64,000 bases of DNA from Poindextera sp041691315. GTDB lineage: Bacteria; Pseudomonadota; Alphaproteobacteria; Caulobacterales; Caulobacteraceae. Location: the NCBI GenBank assembly GCA_041691315.1, contig JBEPUW010000014.1:1-64000 (forward strand), given 5' to 3'. Positions within the stretch are counted from its first letter, which is position 1. Each line of letters starts with the position of its first letter. Below, piece after piece: positions 8,905 through 17,619 of the stretch. Under the pieces are notes generated by a model. It was not told the DNA's origin. It worked only from the letters and a program-made list of their open reading frames with translations, and did no database searches. The translations under genes and the position numbers were made by a program.

Positions 8905-10446
8905 CTAGCCCAGCGCGACCTCGATCAACATCGGGCCCTTGTTGGCCATGGCGGCGGCGAAGACGTCATCGAAGCGCTCGGCCGTCTCGCAGCGTTCGGC
9001 GGCGACGCCCAGGCCGCGGGCCAGACTGACCCAGTCGATGCGGGGATTGCCGAGGTCGAGCAGGCTGGCCGCCGCCGGGCCGGGTTCGCCGGAGCCGGTG
9101 CGGACGAACTCGACGCCCAGGATGCGGTAGGTGTGATTGGCGAATACCACCACGGTGCAGTCGAGGTTCTCGCGGGCCAGGGTCCACAGGCCTTGGACCG
9201 TGTACATGCCGGAGCCGTCGCCGGTCAGGCCGATGACCTTGCGGTCCGGGCAGGCGACGGCGGCGCCGACCGCGGCCGGTATGCCCTGGCCGATAGCCCC
9301 GCCGGTGAGGCCCAGCCAGTCGTGGCGGCGCGCGTCGCGAGTGGCCGACAGGATCGGCGCGCCGGAGGTCACCGAGTCGTCCGAGACGATGGCGCCTTCC
9401 GGCATGTGGCGGGCGATCGAGAAGCCGACGGTGCGGGCGTCGATGGCGCCGGTGGGGCGGTCGGGAAGACTGAGCGCATTGGGTTGGGCCGAGCTCGGGG
9501 CGCCGAGCGCGTCGGCGAGGTGGGCCAGGGCGGCCTGGCTGTCTTCGCTGCGGTCGGCCAGGCTGGCCAGGGCGCAGCCTTCGGGAACAAGGACGCTTGG
9601 CGCGTTAGGATAGGCGAAGAAGGCCACCGGCTGGGTCGTCCCTGCCAGGACCATCAGGTCGGCGCCCTCCAGGTCCTTGATCGCCGCCTCGCCGAAATAT
9701 TGCATGCGGTCGGGTGCGAACAGGCCGGCGCCGCGCGGCTGGCGGGCGATGAAGGTGTCGGTCAGTACCCGCACGCCATTGGCTGAGAGGCGCGCGGCGG
9801 CGGCCAGGCCGGCCTCGCCACAGGCCGAGGCGCCCATCAGCACGACCGGCTTCTTTGCCGCGCGCACCGCCTTGGCCGCCGCCTCGACCTTAGCCGGGTC
9901 GGGCGCCGGGCGGGTTGGCGCGACCAGAACGGGCCCCTTGCGGGTGGCCGGCGACCAGGCGCAGTCGGCCGGCAGCACCAGGCTGGCCGAGCCGCCGGGC
10001 GGGCCATAACTCGCCTGAACCGCCTCGGCAGCGAGGTCGGCGGCGTTATCGGCGCTGTCGGCGACCTTCAGCCAGAGCGAATTGGGCCTGGCCAGGGTCT
10101 CGATGTCGGAGGTCAGCGGCGCGTCGTACTTGCGGTGATAGGTGGCGTGGTCGCCGATGACGCTAACGATCGGCGTGCCGGCGCGGCGGGCATTGTGCAG
10201 GTTGGCGATGCCGTTGCCGTAGCCGGGGCCCAGATGCAGCAGGGTCACGGCCGGATGGCCGGTCATGCGGCCGTACCCGTCCGCAGCGCCGGTGACCACG
10301 CCTTCGAACAGGCAGAGCACCGGGCGCACCCGCGGCTCGCGGTCAAGGGCGGCGACGAACTGCATCTCGCTGGTGCCCGGATTGGCGAAACAGGCGCGCA
10401 CGCCGTTGTCGGCCAGGGTCGAGATGACTGCGTCGGCGCCGTTCAT
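8905..10446 (-). CDS. Thiamine-diphosphate enzyme, acetolactate-synthase / benzoylformate-decarboxylase family
   Basis: The 513-residue product has the three ThDP-enzyme domains. The N-terminal Pyr domain contains the catalytic Glu in LCLFEGVVTGAADGYGR (about residues 46-62). A central Rossmann-like domain follows. The C-terminal PP domain has the GDGSGMYTVQGLW metal/ThDP motif near 410-422 and an N-x-T-Y. It lacks the C-terminal signature that would make it the housekeeping IlvB, and it is unaccompanied by an IlvN. Its ATG overlaps the stop of the dihydroorotase-like gene (ATGA at 10443-10446), so the two are probably one functional unit. The substrate is a 2-oxo acid, not identifiable here. 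Confidence 0.85.
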   Translation of the reverse strand: MNGADAVISTLADNGVRACFANPGTSEMQFVAALDREPRVRPVLCLFEGVVTGAADGYGRMTGHPAVTLLHLGPGYGNGIANLHNARRAGTPIVSVIGDHATYHRKYDAPLTSDIETLARPNSLWLKVADSADNAADLAAEAVQASYGPPGGSASLVLPADCAWSPATRKGPVLVAPTRPAPDPAKVEAAAKAVRAAKKPVVLMGASACGEAGLAAAARLSANGVRVLTDTFIARQPRGAGLFAPDRMQYFGEAAIKDLEGADLMVLAGTTQPVAFFAYPNAPSVLVPEGCALASLADRSEDSQAALAHLADALGAPSSAQPNALSLPDRPTGAIDARTVGFSIARHMPEGAIVSDDSVTSGAPILSATRDARRHDWLGLTGGAIGQGIPAAVGAAVACPDRKVIGLTGDGSGMYTVQGLWTLARENLDCTVVVFANHTYRILGVEFVRTGSGEPGPAAASLLDLGNPRIDWVSLARGLGVAAERCETAERFDDVFAAAMANKGPMLIEVALG

Positions 10447-11783
10447 CGGGTGGGCTCCAGGGTTTCCAGGAAGCGGACCGGCTGGCCGGTCCCTTCGGCT
10501 GTGACCTCATCGTCGCGCATGACGATGCGGCCGCGAATGATGGTGGCCATCGGCCAGGCCTTGGCTTCGAATCCGTCGAAAGCGGTCCAGCCGGATTTGT
10601 TGGCCTGATCTTCATTTCGGATGGTGCGCCGCGCGTTGAGGTCGACGATGGTCAGGTCGGCGTCGAAGCCGGCGGCCAGGCGGCCCTTGCCGGCGATGTT
10701 GAAGACGCGATTGGCCCCGTGGGAGGTGAGGTCGACGAACCGCTCCAGGGTCAGCCGCCCCTCGGCCACGTGGGTCAGCATGACGGCGACCAGGGTCTGG
10801 ACGCCCGGCATTCCGGATGGCGAGTCCGGGTACTCCTTGGCCTTTTCCTCAAGCGTGTGCGGCGAATGGTCGGTGCCGATGACGTCGGCGATGCCCAGCC
10901 GGATGCCGCGCCAGAGACCGGCCTGGTGGCGGGCGTCGCGGATCGGCGGGTTCATCTGGGACAGGCCCTTCAGCCGCTCGTAGCACTCCGGCGCCGCCAT
11001 GCTCAGGTGTTGCGGGGTGATCTCGCAGGTGACGATGTCCTTGTTGAGCGCGAAAAGCTCGATCTCGTCGGCGGTGGTGGTGTGCAGGACGTGGATGCGC
11101 TTGCCGGCGGCGCGGGCCAGCGCGATCAGCCGCCTGGACGAGCGCAGCGCCGTCTCGGCGTCGCGCACCTCGGGGTGACTGGTCCAGTCGCCGGGCCGAG
11201 CCAGCGGCTTGCGCTCGTTCAGCCGATCCTCGTCCTCGGAATGAAAGGCGGCGCGGCGGCGGATGGCGGCCAGCACGCGGCTGATTCCCTCGTCGTCGGC
11301 GATCAGCAGATTGCCGGTGGAGGAGCCGACGAACACCTTCACGCCACAGCAGCCGGGCAGCCGCTCCAGTTCGCCCAGCTGGTCGGCGTTCTCATGCGTG
11401 CCGCCGATGTAGAAGGCGTGATCGCAGTGCATACGGTTCTTGGCGCGCGCCAGCTTGTCGGCCAGCGCCTCGGCCGAGATCGTGTTCGGGTTGGTGTTCG
11501 GCATCTCAAAGACGGCGGTGACGCCGCCAAGCACCGCGCCACGGGAGCCGGCCTCCAGGTCTTCCTTCCACTCCATGCCCGGTTCGCGGAAATGGACCTG
11601 GGTGTCGATGACGCCCGGCAGCACGGTAAGACCGCGCGCATCGAACACCTCGCCCGCCGAGGCCTGGCCGAGGTCGCCGATATCGGCGATCAGGCCCCCG
11701 CGCACGCCGATGTCGGCCAGCCCCCGCCCGGCATGGTTCACCACCTCGCCGCCACGGACGATCAGGTCGAAGGTCTCAGCCAT
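10443..11783 (-). CDS. Dihydroorotase-like amidohydrolase
   Basis: The 446-residue product is a cyclic amidohydrolase (dihydroorotase / hydantoinase / allantoinase group). Visible features are the metal-binding strand DTQVHFREPG at 60-69, a probable carboxylated Lys149 in CGVKVFVG, His residues in HVLHTTTADE and CEITPQHLSM, and the catalytic Asp in GTDHSPHT. The usual HxH of strand 1 is QxH here (Gln62, His64), which removes one metal ligand. The start at 11783 (MAETFD) is preferred over an extension that would cross into the divergent ygfZ-like gene. It is coupled to a ThDP enzyme, not to pyr genes, so a role outside pyrimidine synthesis is possible. Confidence 0.82.
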   Translation of the reverse strand: MAETFDLIVRGGEVVNHAGRGLADIGVRGGLIADIGDLGQASAGEVFDARGLTVLPGVIDTQVHFREPGMEWKEDLEAGSRGAVLGGVTAVFEMPNTNPNTISAEALADKLARAKNRMHCDHAFYIGGTHENADQLGELERLPGCCGVKVFVGSSTGNLLIADDEGISRVLAAIRRRAAFHSEDEDRLNERKPLARPGDWTSHPEVRDAETALRSSRRLIALARAAGKRIHVLHTTTADEIELFALNKDIVTCEITPQHLSMAAPECYERLKGLSQMNPPIRDARHQAGLWRGIRLGIADVIGTDHSPHTLEEKAKEYPDSPSGMPGVQTLVAVMLTHVAEGRLTLERFVDLTSHGANRVFNIAGKGRLAAGFDADLTIVDLNARRTIRNEDQANKSGWTAFDGFEAKAWPMATIIRGRIVMRDDEVTAEGTGQPVRFLETLEPTR

Positions 11784-11860
11784 GCGGGGCTCCGGTTGGC
11801 GATGCGCGTCTTCTATAAGCGCACTGGCGCAACAGCCAAGGCGGCGCCACATCTGTTTCC

Positions 11861-12676
11861 ATGACCGCAAACCCAATGGCCGCCCAACTGAAGAGTCGCA
11901 GCCTGGTCGGCGTCATCGGGCCAGACTGGCGCGACTTCCTGCAAGGCCTGCTCAGCCAGGACGTCGAGACGCTCAAGGCTGGCAGCCTGCGGTTCGGCGC
12001 GCTGCTGACGCCGCAGGGCAAGCTTTTGTTCGACCTCTTCATCCTCGGCCGCGACGACGGCTGCTGGCTGGATGTGGCGGCCGACCGGCGCGAGGCGTTG
12101 ATCCAGCGGCTGACGATCTACAAGCTGCGCGCCAAGGTCGAGATCGCCGCCGTCGAGGTCCCCGTCTGGGCGCGTTGGGGCGGCGAGGCGCCGGCTTGGC
12201 CGGCCGATCCGCGGCTGCCGGCGCTCGGCTGGCGCGGCTATGGCGCCGAGGCGCCCGACGCCAACCCCACAGATGAAGCGGCCTATGACGCCATGCGTTT
12301 GAGCCTCGGCGTACCCGACCCGGCCAGGGACTGCCCACCAGAGACCGCCTATCCGATCGAGGCCAATTTCGACCTGCTGAACGGGATCGATTTCCAGAAA
12401 GGCTGCTTCGTCGGCCAGGAAACCACCTCGCGCATGAAGCGCCGCGGCGCCATCAAGTCCCGCATGCTGCCGATCGCCTTCGAAGGGCCAACGCCCGCCT
12501 TTGGCGCCGAAATCCTGGCGGGAAGCCTGCGCGCCGGCGAGGTGCATTCCGGCGCCGGCGGTCGCGCCATGGCTCTGGTGAGGTTGGACCGGATCGAGGG
12601 GGCCAGCCTGACGGTCGACGATCGTCCCGTGACGGTAGCGCAGCCGGCCTATTTCGTTGCAAAGCTGAACGCCTAG
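11861..12676 (+). CDS. ygfZ: YgfZ/GcvT folate-binding protein (Fe-S cluster assembly)
   Basis: The 271-residue product has the GcvT-like fold and the YgfZ signature KGCFVGQETTSRMKRRG, with the conserved Cys, at about residues 179-195. YgfZ/IBA57 proteins bind folate and help build or repair [4Fe-4S] clusters. The 5' end may instead be Met6 (MAAQLKSRSLVGV), which matches better where homologues begin. It is divergent from the dihydroorotase-like gene with 77 bases between starts. Confidence 0.88.
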   Translation: MTANPMAAQLKSRSLVGVIGPDWRDFLQGLLSQDVETLKAGSLRFGALLTPQGKLLFDLFILGRDDGCWLDVAADRREALIQRLTIYKLRAKVEIAAVEVPVWARWGGEAPAWPADPRLPALGWRGYGAEAPDANPTDEAAYDAMRLSLGVPDPARDCPPETAYPIEANFDLLNGIDFQKGCFVGQETTSRMKRRGAIKSRMLPIAFEGPTPAFGAEILAGSLRAGEVHSGAGGRAMALVRLDRIEGASLTVDDRPVTVAQPAYFVAKLNA

Positions 12677-12709
12677 GCTCCGAAAGCGGGCATTGAGCGG
12701 AGGGGAATC

Positions 12710-13867
12710 ATGGGCGATCAGGCTCAGGCGGACGAGCGGATCGGCAAGGCGGTCGATCCTGTCGTTGAGGCCGCGATTGCCAACAAGCAGATCGTCGGGA
12801 CGCGCGTGATGGTCGCGCACGGCGGCAAGCTGGTCTACGACCGCGCCGCGGGCCTCGCCGATCGCGAGGCGAAGACGCCGGTGAAGCCGGACACCATCTT
12901 CCGCTGGGCGTCGCTGACCAAGCCGGTGGTGACCGCCGCCGCCATGGCGCTGGTCGAGAAGGGCGTCATTTCCCTCGACGATCCGGTGACTCGCTTCCTG
13001 CCCGACTTCCGCCCGAAGCTGCCGACCGGCGAGCCGCCGGTGATCAGCGTGCGCCAGCTGATGACCCATACCGCCGGCCTGATGTACCGCTTCTTCGAGC
13101 CGGGCGCCGGCCCCTACACCGAGGCCAACGTCTCCGACGGCATGGATCAGCCCGGCGTCTCGATGGAGGAGAATCTGCGGCGGATCACATCCGTGCCGTT
13201 GGCCTATCCGCCCGGCGCGGCCTGGGTCTATTCGGTCAGCATGGACGTGCTGGGGGCCTTCATGGCCGCCGCCACCCAAAGGCCTCTGCCCGACCTGGTC
13301 AGGGAGCTGATCACCGGTCCCTTGGGTATGACCGACACCGGCTTTGTGGTCACGGCTCGCGACCGGCTGGCCACGGCTTACGGCGACGGCGCTCCGGAGC
13401 CCGTGCGCATGGGTGAGAGTCACTCGGTCGCCTTCGGTCCCGGCGGCATCGCGTTCGCGCCTGACCGGATGTTCGATCCCGGCTCCTTCCCCTCGGCCGG
13501 CGCCGGCATGAGCGGTACCGCGGGCGATTTCATGCGCTTCCTCGAAGCGATGCGGACCGGCGGCGCGCCGGTGCTGAAAAAAAGCACGGTGGAGCTGATG
13601 GCGACCAACGCCATCGGCGACATCCCGATCATGTTGCCCGGCCGCGGCTTCGGCCTGGGCTGGGCGGTGCTCAAGGACCCGGCTGTCGCGGCGACCCCGC
13701 AGACGGCGGGAACCTGGACCTGGGGCGGGGTCTATGGAAACGCCTGGTTCGTCGATCCAGCGGAAGAGCTGTCGGTGGTGAACATCACCAACACCGCCAT
13801 CGCCGGCATGACCGGCGCATTTCCCGACGCCATCCGCGATGCGGTCTACGGCGCGGTCAGGTCCTGA
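12710..13867 (+). CDS. Serine hydrolase of the beta-lactamase / EstB family
   Basis: The 385-residue product has the SxxK nucleophile motif in FRWASLTKPVV (about residues 62-72) and the Tyr-x-x general-base motif in AWVYSVSMDVLG near 175. It has no signal peptide, so a cytoplasmic esterase or amidase of the class C beta-lactamase fold is more likely than a cell-wall enzyme. A GGAGGGG ribosome-binding site lies 7-9 bases before the ATG. It is 33 bases after ygfZ and 11 bases before the phosphatase gene, in a plus-strand run. Confidence 0.85.
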   Translation: MGDQAQADERIGKAVDPVVEAAIANKQIVGTRVMVAHGGKLVYDRAAGLADREAKTPVKPDTIFRWASLTKPVVTAAAMALVEKGVISLDDPVTRFLPDFRPKLPTGEPPVISVRQLMTHTAGLMYRFFEPGAGPYTEANVSDGMDQPGVSMEENLRRITSVPLAYPPGAAWVYSVSMDVLGAFMAAATQRPLPDLVRELITGPLGMTDTGFVVTARDRLATAYGDGAPEPVRMGESHSVAFGPGGIAFAPDRMFDPGSFPSAGAGMSGTAGDFMRFLEAMRTGGAPVLKKSTVELMATNAIGDIPIMLPGRGFGLGWAVLKDPAVAATPQTAGTWTWGGVYGNAWFVDPAEELSVVNITNTAIAGMTGAFPDAIRDAVYGAVRS

Positions 13868-13878
13868 AGCCGGCGGCC

Positions 13879-14448
13879 ATGGCCAGGCTGGTTCTGATCA
13901 AGCACGCGCTGCCGCAGATCGACGACGACGTCGCCTCGCACCGGTGGGTGCTGTCCGAGGCCGGACGCGATCGCTGCGACTGGCTGGCGTCGCAACTTGC
14001 CGATCAGGGCGTGACCCCGCTCTACGCCAGCCTGGAACCCAAGGCGCTCGAAACCGCGGCGCTGGTCGCCGTCCGCCTTGGGCTGGAGGTGCGGCCGCGC
14101 CGCGACCTGCATGAGAACGACAGGACCGGGCTCGGCTTCCTGGCCATGGACGAGCTGCGGGCGCGGATAGGGCGGTTTTTCGATGAGCCGTCGGCGCTGG
14201 TGATCGGGACCGAGACCGCCGAGGCCGCCGGGCGCCGCTTCGAAGCCGCGGTCCGGGCGCTGCTGGTGGAGGCTGGCGATCAGACCGCCGCGGTGGTGAC
14301 CCACGGCACGGTTCTGACCACGCTGGTCGCCCGCTACAATCCGATCCAGCCGTTCGCCTTCTGGGACTCGCTGACCATGCCATCCCTGGTCGTTCTGGAC
14401 GGAGCGGCGTTCAAGCTGGATGGACCTCCGTGCGCCTTCCGGGGTTAG
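13879..14448 (+). CDS. Histidine phosphatase superfamily protein, variant active site
   Basis: The 189-residue protein has a phosphoglycerate-mutase-like layout. An N-terminal strand ends in LIKHALP, where the normal Arg-His-Gly is Lys8-His9-Ala10. A SLEPKALETAALVA helix carries the usual second-half contacts, and VVTHGTVLTTLVA (about residues 136-148) carries the second catalytic His. The nucleophile His is kept, but the phosphate-binding Arg is replaced by Lys. Such KHA/KHS variants exist in actinobacteria and alphaproteobacteria; the substrate is unknown. Confidence 0.8.
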   Translation: MARLVLIKHALPQIDDDVASHRWVLSEAGRDRCDWLASQLADQGVTPLYASLEPKALETAALVAVRLGLEVRPRRDLHENDRTGLGFLAMDELRARIGRFFDEPSALVIGTETAEAAGRRFEAAVRALLVEAGDQTAAVVTHGTVLTTLVARYNPIQPFAFWDSLTMPSLVVLDGAAFKLDGPPCAFRG

Positions 14449-14501
14449 CGCGGCGCCCTGGCCCCTTCCGCAAGACGGCCGGTCGGGCCTAACCTCGCCC
14501 C

Positions 14502-15092
14502 ATGACCGAGGTTCCGAATCGCTGCGCCTGGGCCCAGCGCGGCGACGCCCTCTACGAGGCCTATCACGACACCGAATGGGGTGTGCCGGAGTACGACAGC
14601 CGGGCGCTGTGGGAGAAGCTGGTGCTGGACGGCTTCCAGGCCGGGCTGGCCTGGATCACCATCCTGCGCAAGCGCGAGGCCTTCCGCGCGGCGTTCGCCA
14701 ATTTCGATCCGGAGATGGTGGCGCGATACGGAGCTACGGACAGGGCGCGCCTGATGGCCGACGCCGGCATTGTCCGCTCGAACGGCAAGATCGACGCGGC
14801 CGTCTCGGGTGCGAAGATCTATCTGGACATGCGCGAGCGCGGCGAGAACTTCTCCGACTTCCTCTGGGCCTTCATGGACAGCAAGCCGATCACCAACCAT
14901 TGGACCTCCATCGCCGAGGTGCCCGCCCAGACGCCGCTGGCCGCCGACATGGCCAAGGCGCTGAAGACCAAGGGGTTCAAGTTCTGCGGCCCGGTGATCG
15001 TCTACGCCTTCATGCAGGCGACCGGCATGGTCAACGATCACGTGGTCGACTGCTTCCGACATCAGCCGGTTTCGCGTATGGCCCGGGCCTGA
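14502..15092 (+). CDS. tag: DNA-3-methyladenine glycosylase I
   Basis: The 196-residue product matches the Tag family: CAWAQRGDALYEAYHDTEWGVP at the start, FQAGLAWITILRKREAF in the middle, and a C-terminal HVVDCFRHQ motif. The N-terminal Cys and the C-terminal Cys/His zinc-snap residues are present. It excises 3-methyladenine from alkylated DNA. Its stop overlaps the ATG of rnhB (TGATG), so the two are translationally coupled in a DNA-maintenance cluster with mutY and ccrM nearby. Confidence 0.93.
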   Translation: MTEVPNRCAWAQRGDALYEAYHDTEWGVPEYDSRALWEKLVLDGFQAGLAWITILRKREAFRAAFANFDPEMVARYGATDRARLMADAGIVRSNGKIDAAVSGAKIYLDMRERGENFSDFLWAFMDSKPITNHWTSIAEVPAQTPLAADMAKALKTKGFKFCGPVIVYAFMQATGMVNDHVVDCFRHQPVSRMARA

Positions 15093-15781
15093 TGCCGCCG
15101 CGCAAGACCGCCAAGACCGCGAAGATCGACGGCCCGCTCGGCCCTCATCTGATGCTGGAGGCCGCCTGTCCGACCCCAGTCTGCGGCGTCGACGAGGCGG
15201 GGCGGGGACCCTGGGCCGGGCCGGTCAGCGCCGCGGCGGTGATCCTCGATCGTGACTGCGTGCCGGAAGGCATCAACGATTCCAAACTGTTGACGCCGAA
15301 GGCGCGCGAGCGGCTGGAGGAAGAGATCAAGGCCTGCGCCATCGCCTGGGCGGTCGGTTTCGCCAGCGTCGAGGAGATCGCCGTCCTCAACATCCTGCAC
15401 GCCACGGGCTTGGCCATGCGCCGCGCGGTCGAGAGCCTGCACATCTCCCCGGTCTTCGCCCTGGTCGACGGCAACTATGCGTTCAAGCTGCCCTGCCCGA
15501 TCAAAACGGTGGTCAAGGGCGACGCCATCTCGGTCTCCATCGCGGCGGCCTCGATCCTGGCCAAGACGGCGCGCGACCGGCTGATGGCCGAGATGGACGG
15601 CCTCTATCCAGGCTACGGGTTCGCCGCCCATAAGGGCTATGGCGCGCCGGTGCACGGCGCGGCGCTGGTGCGGCTGGGGCCTTGTGCGATCCATCGGATG
15701 AGCTGGGCGCCGGTCAGGCTCGCGCTTGCCGGCGAGAACCCGATGGCGGCGGTCGAGCTGGATGACCGCGGAGACCTCTGA
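15092..15781 (+). CDS. rnhB: Ribonuclease HII
   Basis: The 229-residue product carries the RNase HII catalytic set: Asp and Glu in GVDEAGRGPWAGPV, the conserved NDSKLL, Asp in ALVDGNYAF, and Asp in SILAKTARD, plus the C-terminal GYGAPVH. It cleaves ribonucleotides in DNA and R-loops. A 25-residue Lys-rich leader precedes the core. The start at 15092 overlaps the tag stop by one base. Longer in-frame starts upstream would run inside tag and are rejected. Confidence 0.94.
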   Translation: MPPRKTAKTAKIDGPLGPHLMLEAACPTPVCGVDEAGRGPWAGPVSAAAVILDRDCVPEGINDSKLLTPKARERLEEEIKACAIAWAVGFASVEEIAVLNILHATGLAMRRAVESLHISPVFALVDGNYAFKLPCPIKTVVKGDAISVSIAAASILAKTARDRLMAEMDGLYPGYGFAAHKGYGAPVHGAALVRLGPCAIHRMSWAPVRLALAGENPMAAVELDDRGDL

Positions 15782-17561
15782 CGCGCCGGCCCTGGCGCGC
15801 CCTTCCTCATCGTTGCTGGAAGCCGCGGCCCGTCGCCTGCGCAGCCTGGTGCGCAGCAGCGAATTCTCGCTGGTCGTCCTGGCGGCGATCATCGGCGTAG
15901 CGGCCGGGCTTTCGGTGGCTCTGGTCGGCACCCTCTCCAGCGACATGCACAACCTGCTGTTCGGCCTGAGCGGCGAGCGGCTGAGCGGCGTCAGGCATCT
16001 GAAGCGCGGCTACGAGGCGCCGATCCTTGGCGGTGTCATCCTGGGGATCGGCGCCTGGCTGTGGAACCGACGCCGGCCGACCATCCCGGTCGACCCGATC
16101 GAGGCCAACGCCTTGCACGGTGGACGCATGTCCTTGCGCGACAGCCTCTGGGTCACGGCCCAGACCCTGCTCTCCAACGGCTTCGGCGCCTCGGTCGGGC
16201 TCGAGGCCGGCTATGCCCAGGTCGGCGCCGGCCTGGCCTCAAAGCTTGGCAGCCTGCTGCGACTCAGGCGCAACGACCTGCGCATGCTGGTCGGCTGCGG
16301 TGCCGGCGGCGCCATCGGGGCGGCCTTCGGGGCGCCGCTGACCGGCGCCTTCTACGCCTTCGAGTTGATCGTCGGCACCTACACGGTCCCAGCCGCGGCC
16401 CCGATCCTGGTCGCCAGCCTGGCCGGGGTGCTGACCGCGCGCGCGGTGCGCGCCACCACCTACGCCATCCATGCGCCGCCCGCGGGCGTGCTCGACGTCT
16501 CGGACTATCTGAGCGTCATCCTGCTGGGCCTGCTCTGCGCCGCCCTTGGCATCGTGGTCATGCGCGCGGTCTATCTGCTGGAGCGCGCGCTCAACTGGGC
16601 GCGCCTGCCCAAGGGCCTGCGGCCGGCGATCGGCGGCTGCGCCCTGGCGGGTCTGGCCCTGATCACGCCGCAGGTGCTGGCGGCCGGCCACGGCGCGCTC
16701 AGCGTCGACATTCCGGCCAAGCTCTCCATCGCCGCCCTGCTGTTCCTGATCGGCCTGAAGGTCACCGCCTCGGTGGTGTCGCTGGGCTCCGGCTTTCGCG
16801 GCGGCCTGTTCTTCGCTTCGCTCTTCCTGGGCGCGCTGATGGGCAAGCTGTTCTGCGTGGTGGTCGCCGCGGTCGCGCCGCAGCTGTCGATCGACCCGAC
16901 CCTTTGCATCCTGGTCGGCATGGCCTCGCTGGCGGTGGCGGTGGTCGGCGGGCCGCTGACCATGTCCTTCCTGGTGCTGGAGACCACCGGCGACTTCACG
17001 GTGAGCAGCATCGTCCTGGCCGCGGCCCTGGTGACCAGCCTCGCGGTGCGCGAGACCTTCGGCTATTCCTTCTCCACCTGGCGGCTGCACCTGCGCGGCG
17101 AGACCATCCGCAGCGCCATCGACGTCGGCTGGATGCGCATGCTGACCGTTGGCCGGATGATGCGGCGCGATGCCGCGACCATTCCCGCCGAATCCAGCCT
17201 GAAGGAGCTGCGTCGCCGCTATCCGCTGGGCTCGACCCAGCGGGTTGTCGTGGTGGACGACAGCGGCGGCTACCTGGGCGTCGCCCTGATCTCGGAAGCC
17301 TTTGCCTCGGCCGATCGGCCCGAGGAGGACGCCGGCCGCACCGCCGCCGACATCGCCCATTGGGCCGACGTGGCGCTGACACCGGAAATGAACGTCAAGG
17401 AGGCGGTCTCCATCTTCGACCGCACCGAAAGCGAGGCGCTGGCGGTCATCGACAGCAAGGCCACGCGCAAGGTGCTGGGCCTGCTCACCGAAGGCTATGC
17501 GCTGCGCCGCTACGCCGAGGAACTGGACAAGGCCCGGCTCGGCCTGACCGGCGGCGGCTAA
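15762..17561 (+). CDS. CLC-type chloride channel/transporter with C-terminal CBS pair, divergent filter
   Basis: The 599-residue product has about ten membrane helices of the CLC fold to about residue 440 and then two CBS-like units (from about GWMRMLTVGRMM to the end). The CLC filter motifs are altered. GSGIP is not recognisable. GREGP appears as GLEAG, but keeps the gating Glu (Glu148 here). GxFxP appears as GGLFFAS. Anion specificity is therefore uncertain. The ATG at 15762 overlaps the end of rnhB by 20 bases. The next gene is ccrM, 58 bases away. Confidence 0.85.
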   Translation: MTAETSDAPALARPSSSLLEAAARRLRSLVRSSEFSLVVLAAIIGVAAGLSVALVGTLSSDMHNLLFGLSGERLSGVRHLKRGYEAPILGGVILGIGAWLWNRRRPTIPVDPIEANALHGGRMSLRDSLWVTAQTLLSNGFGASVGLEAGYAQVGAGLASKLGSLLRLRRNDLRMLVGCGAGGAIGAAFGAPLTGAFYAFELIVGTYTVPAAAPILVASLAGVLTARAVRATTYAIHAPPAGVLDVSDYLSVILLGLLCAALGIVVMRAVYLLERALNWARLPKGLRPAIGGCALAGLALITPQVLAAGHGALSVDIPAKLSIAALLFLIGLKVTASVVSLGSGFRGGLFFASLFLGALMGKLFCVVVAAVAPQLSIDPTLCILVGMASLAVAVVGGPLTMSFLVLETTGDFTVSSIVLAAALVTSLAVRETFGYSFSTWRLHLRGETIRSAIDVGWMRMLTVGRMMRRDAATIPAESSLKELRRRYPLGSTQRVVVVDDSGGYLGVALISEAFASADRPEEDAGRTAADIAHWADVALTPEMNVKEAVSIFDRTESEALAVIDSKATRKVLGLLTEGYALRRYAEELDKARLGLTGGG

Positions 17562-17570
17562 CACCGCTTT

Positions 17571-17576
17571 TTAACC
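17571..17576 (+). promoter_or_regulatory. Possible CtrA half-box upstream of ccrM
   Basis: TTAACC lies 44 bases before the ccrM start, in the 58-base gap after the CLC gene. CtrA boxes are TTAA-N7-TTAA and ccrM of Caulobacter is a known CtrA target. Here only one good half is visible and no GANTC occurs in the gap, so this is only a candidate. Confidence 0.3.
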
Positions 17577-17619
17577 GTAACGCTTCACCGTCCCGGATCG
17601 TGGCTGGAGCGGCGTTCTC

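Noticed and set aside
11813..13423. 536-codon antisense frame over ygfZ and the serine hydrolase gene
   Set aside because: No domain, composition of a GC-rich shadow, and both plus-strand genes have motifs in place.
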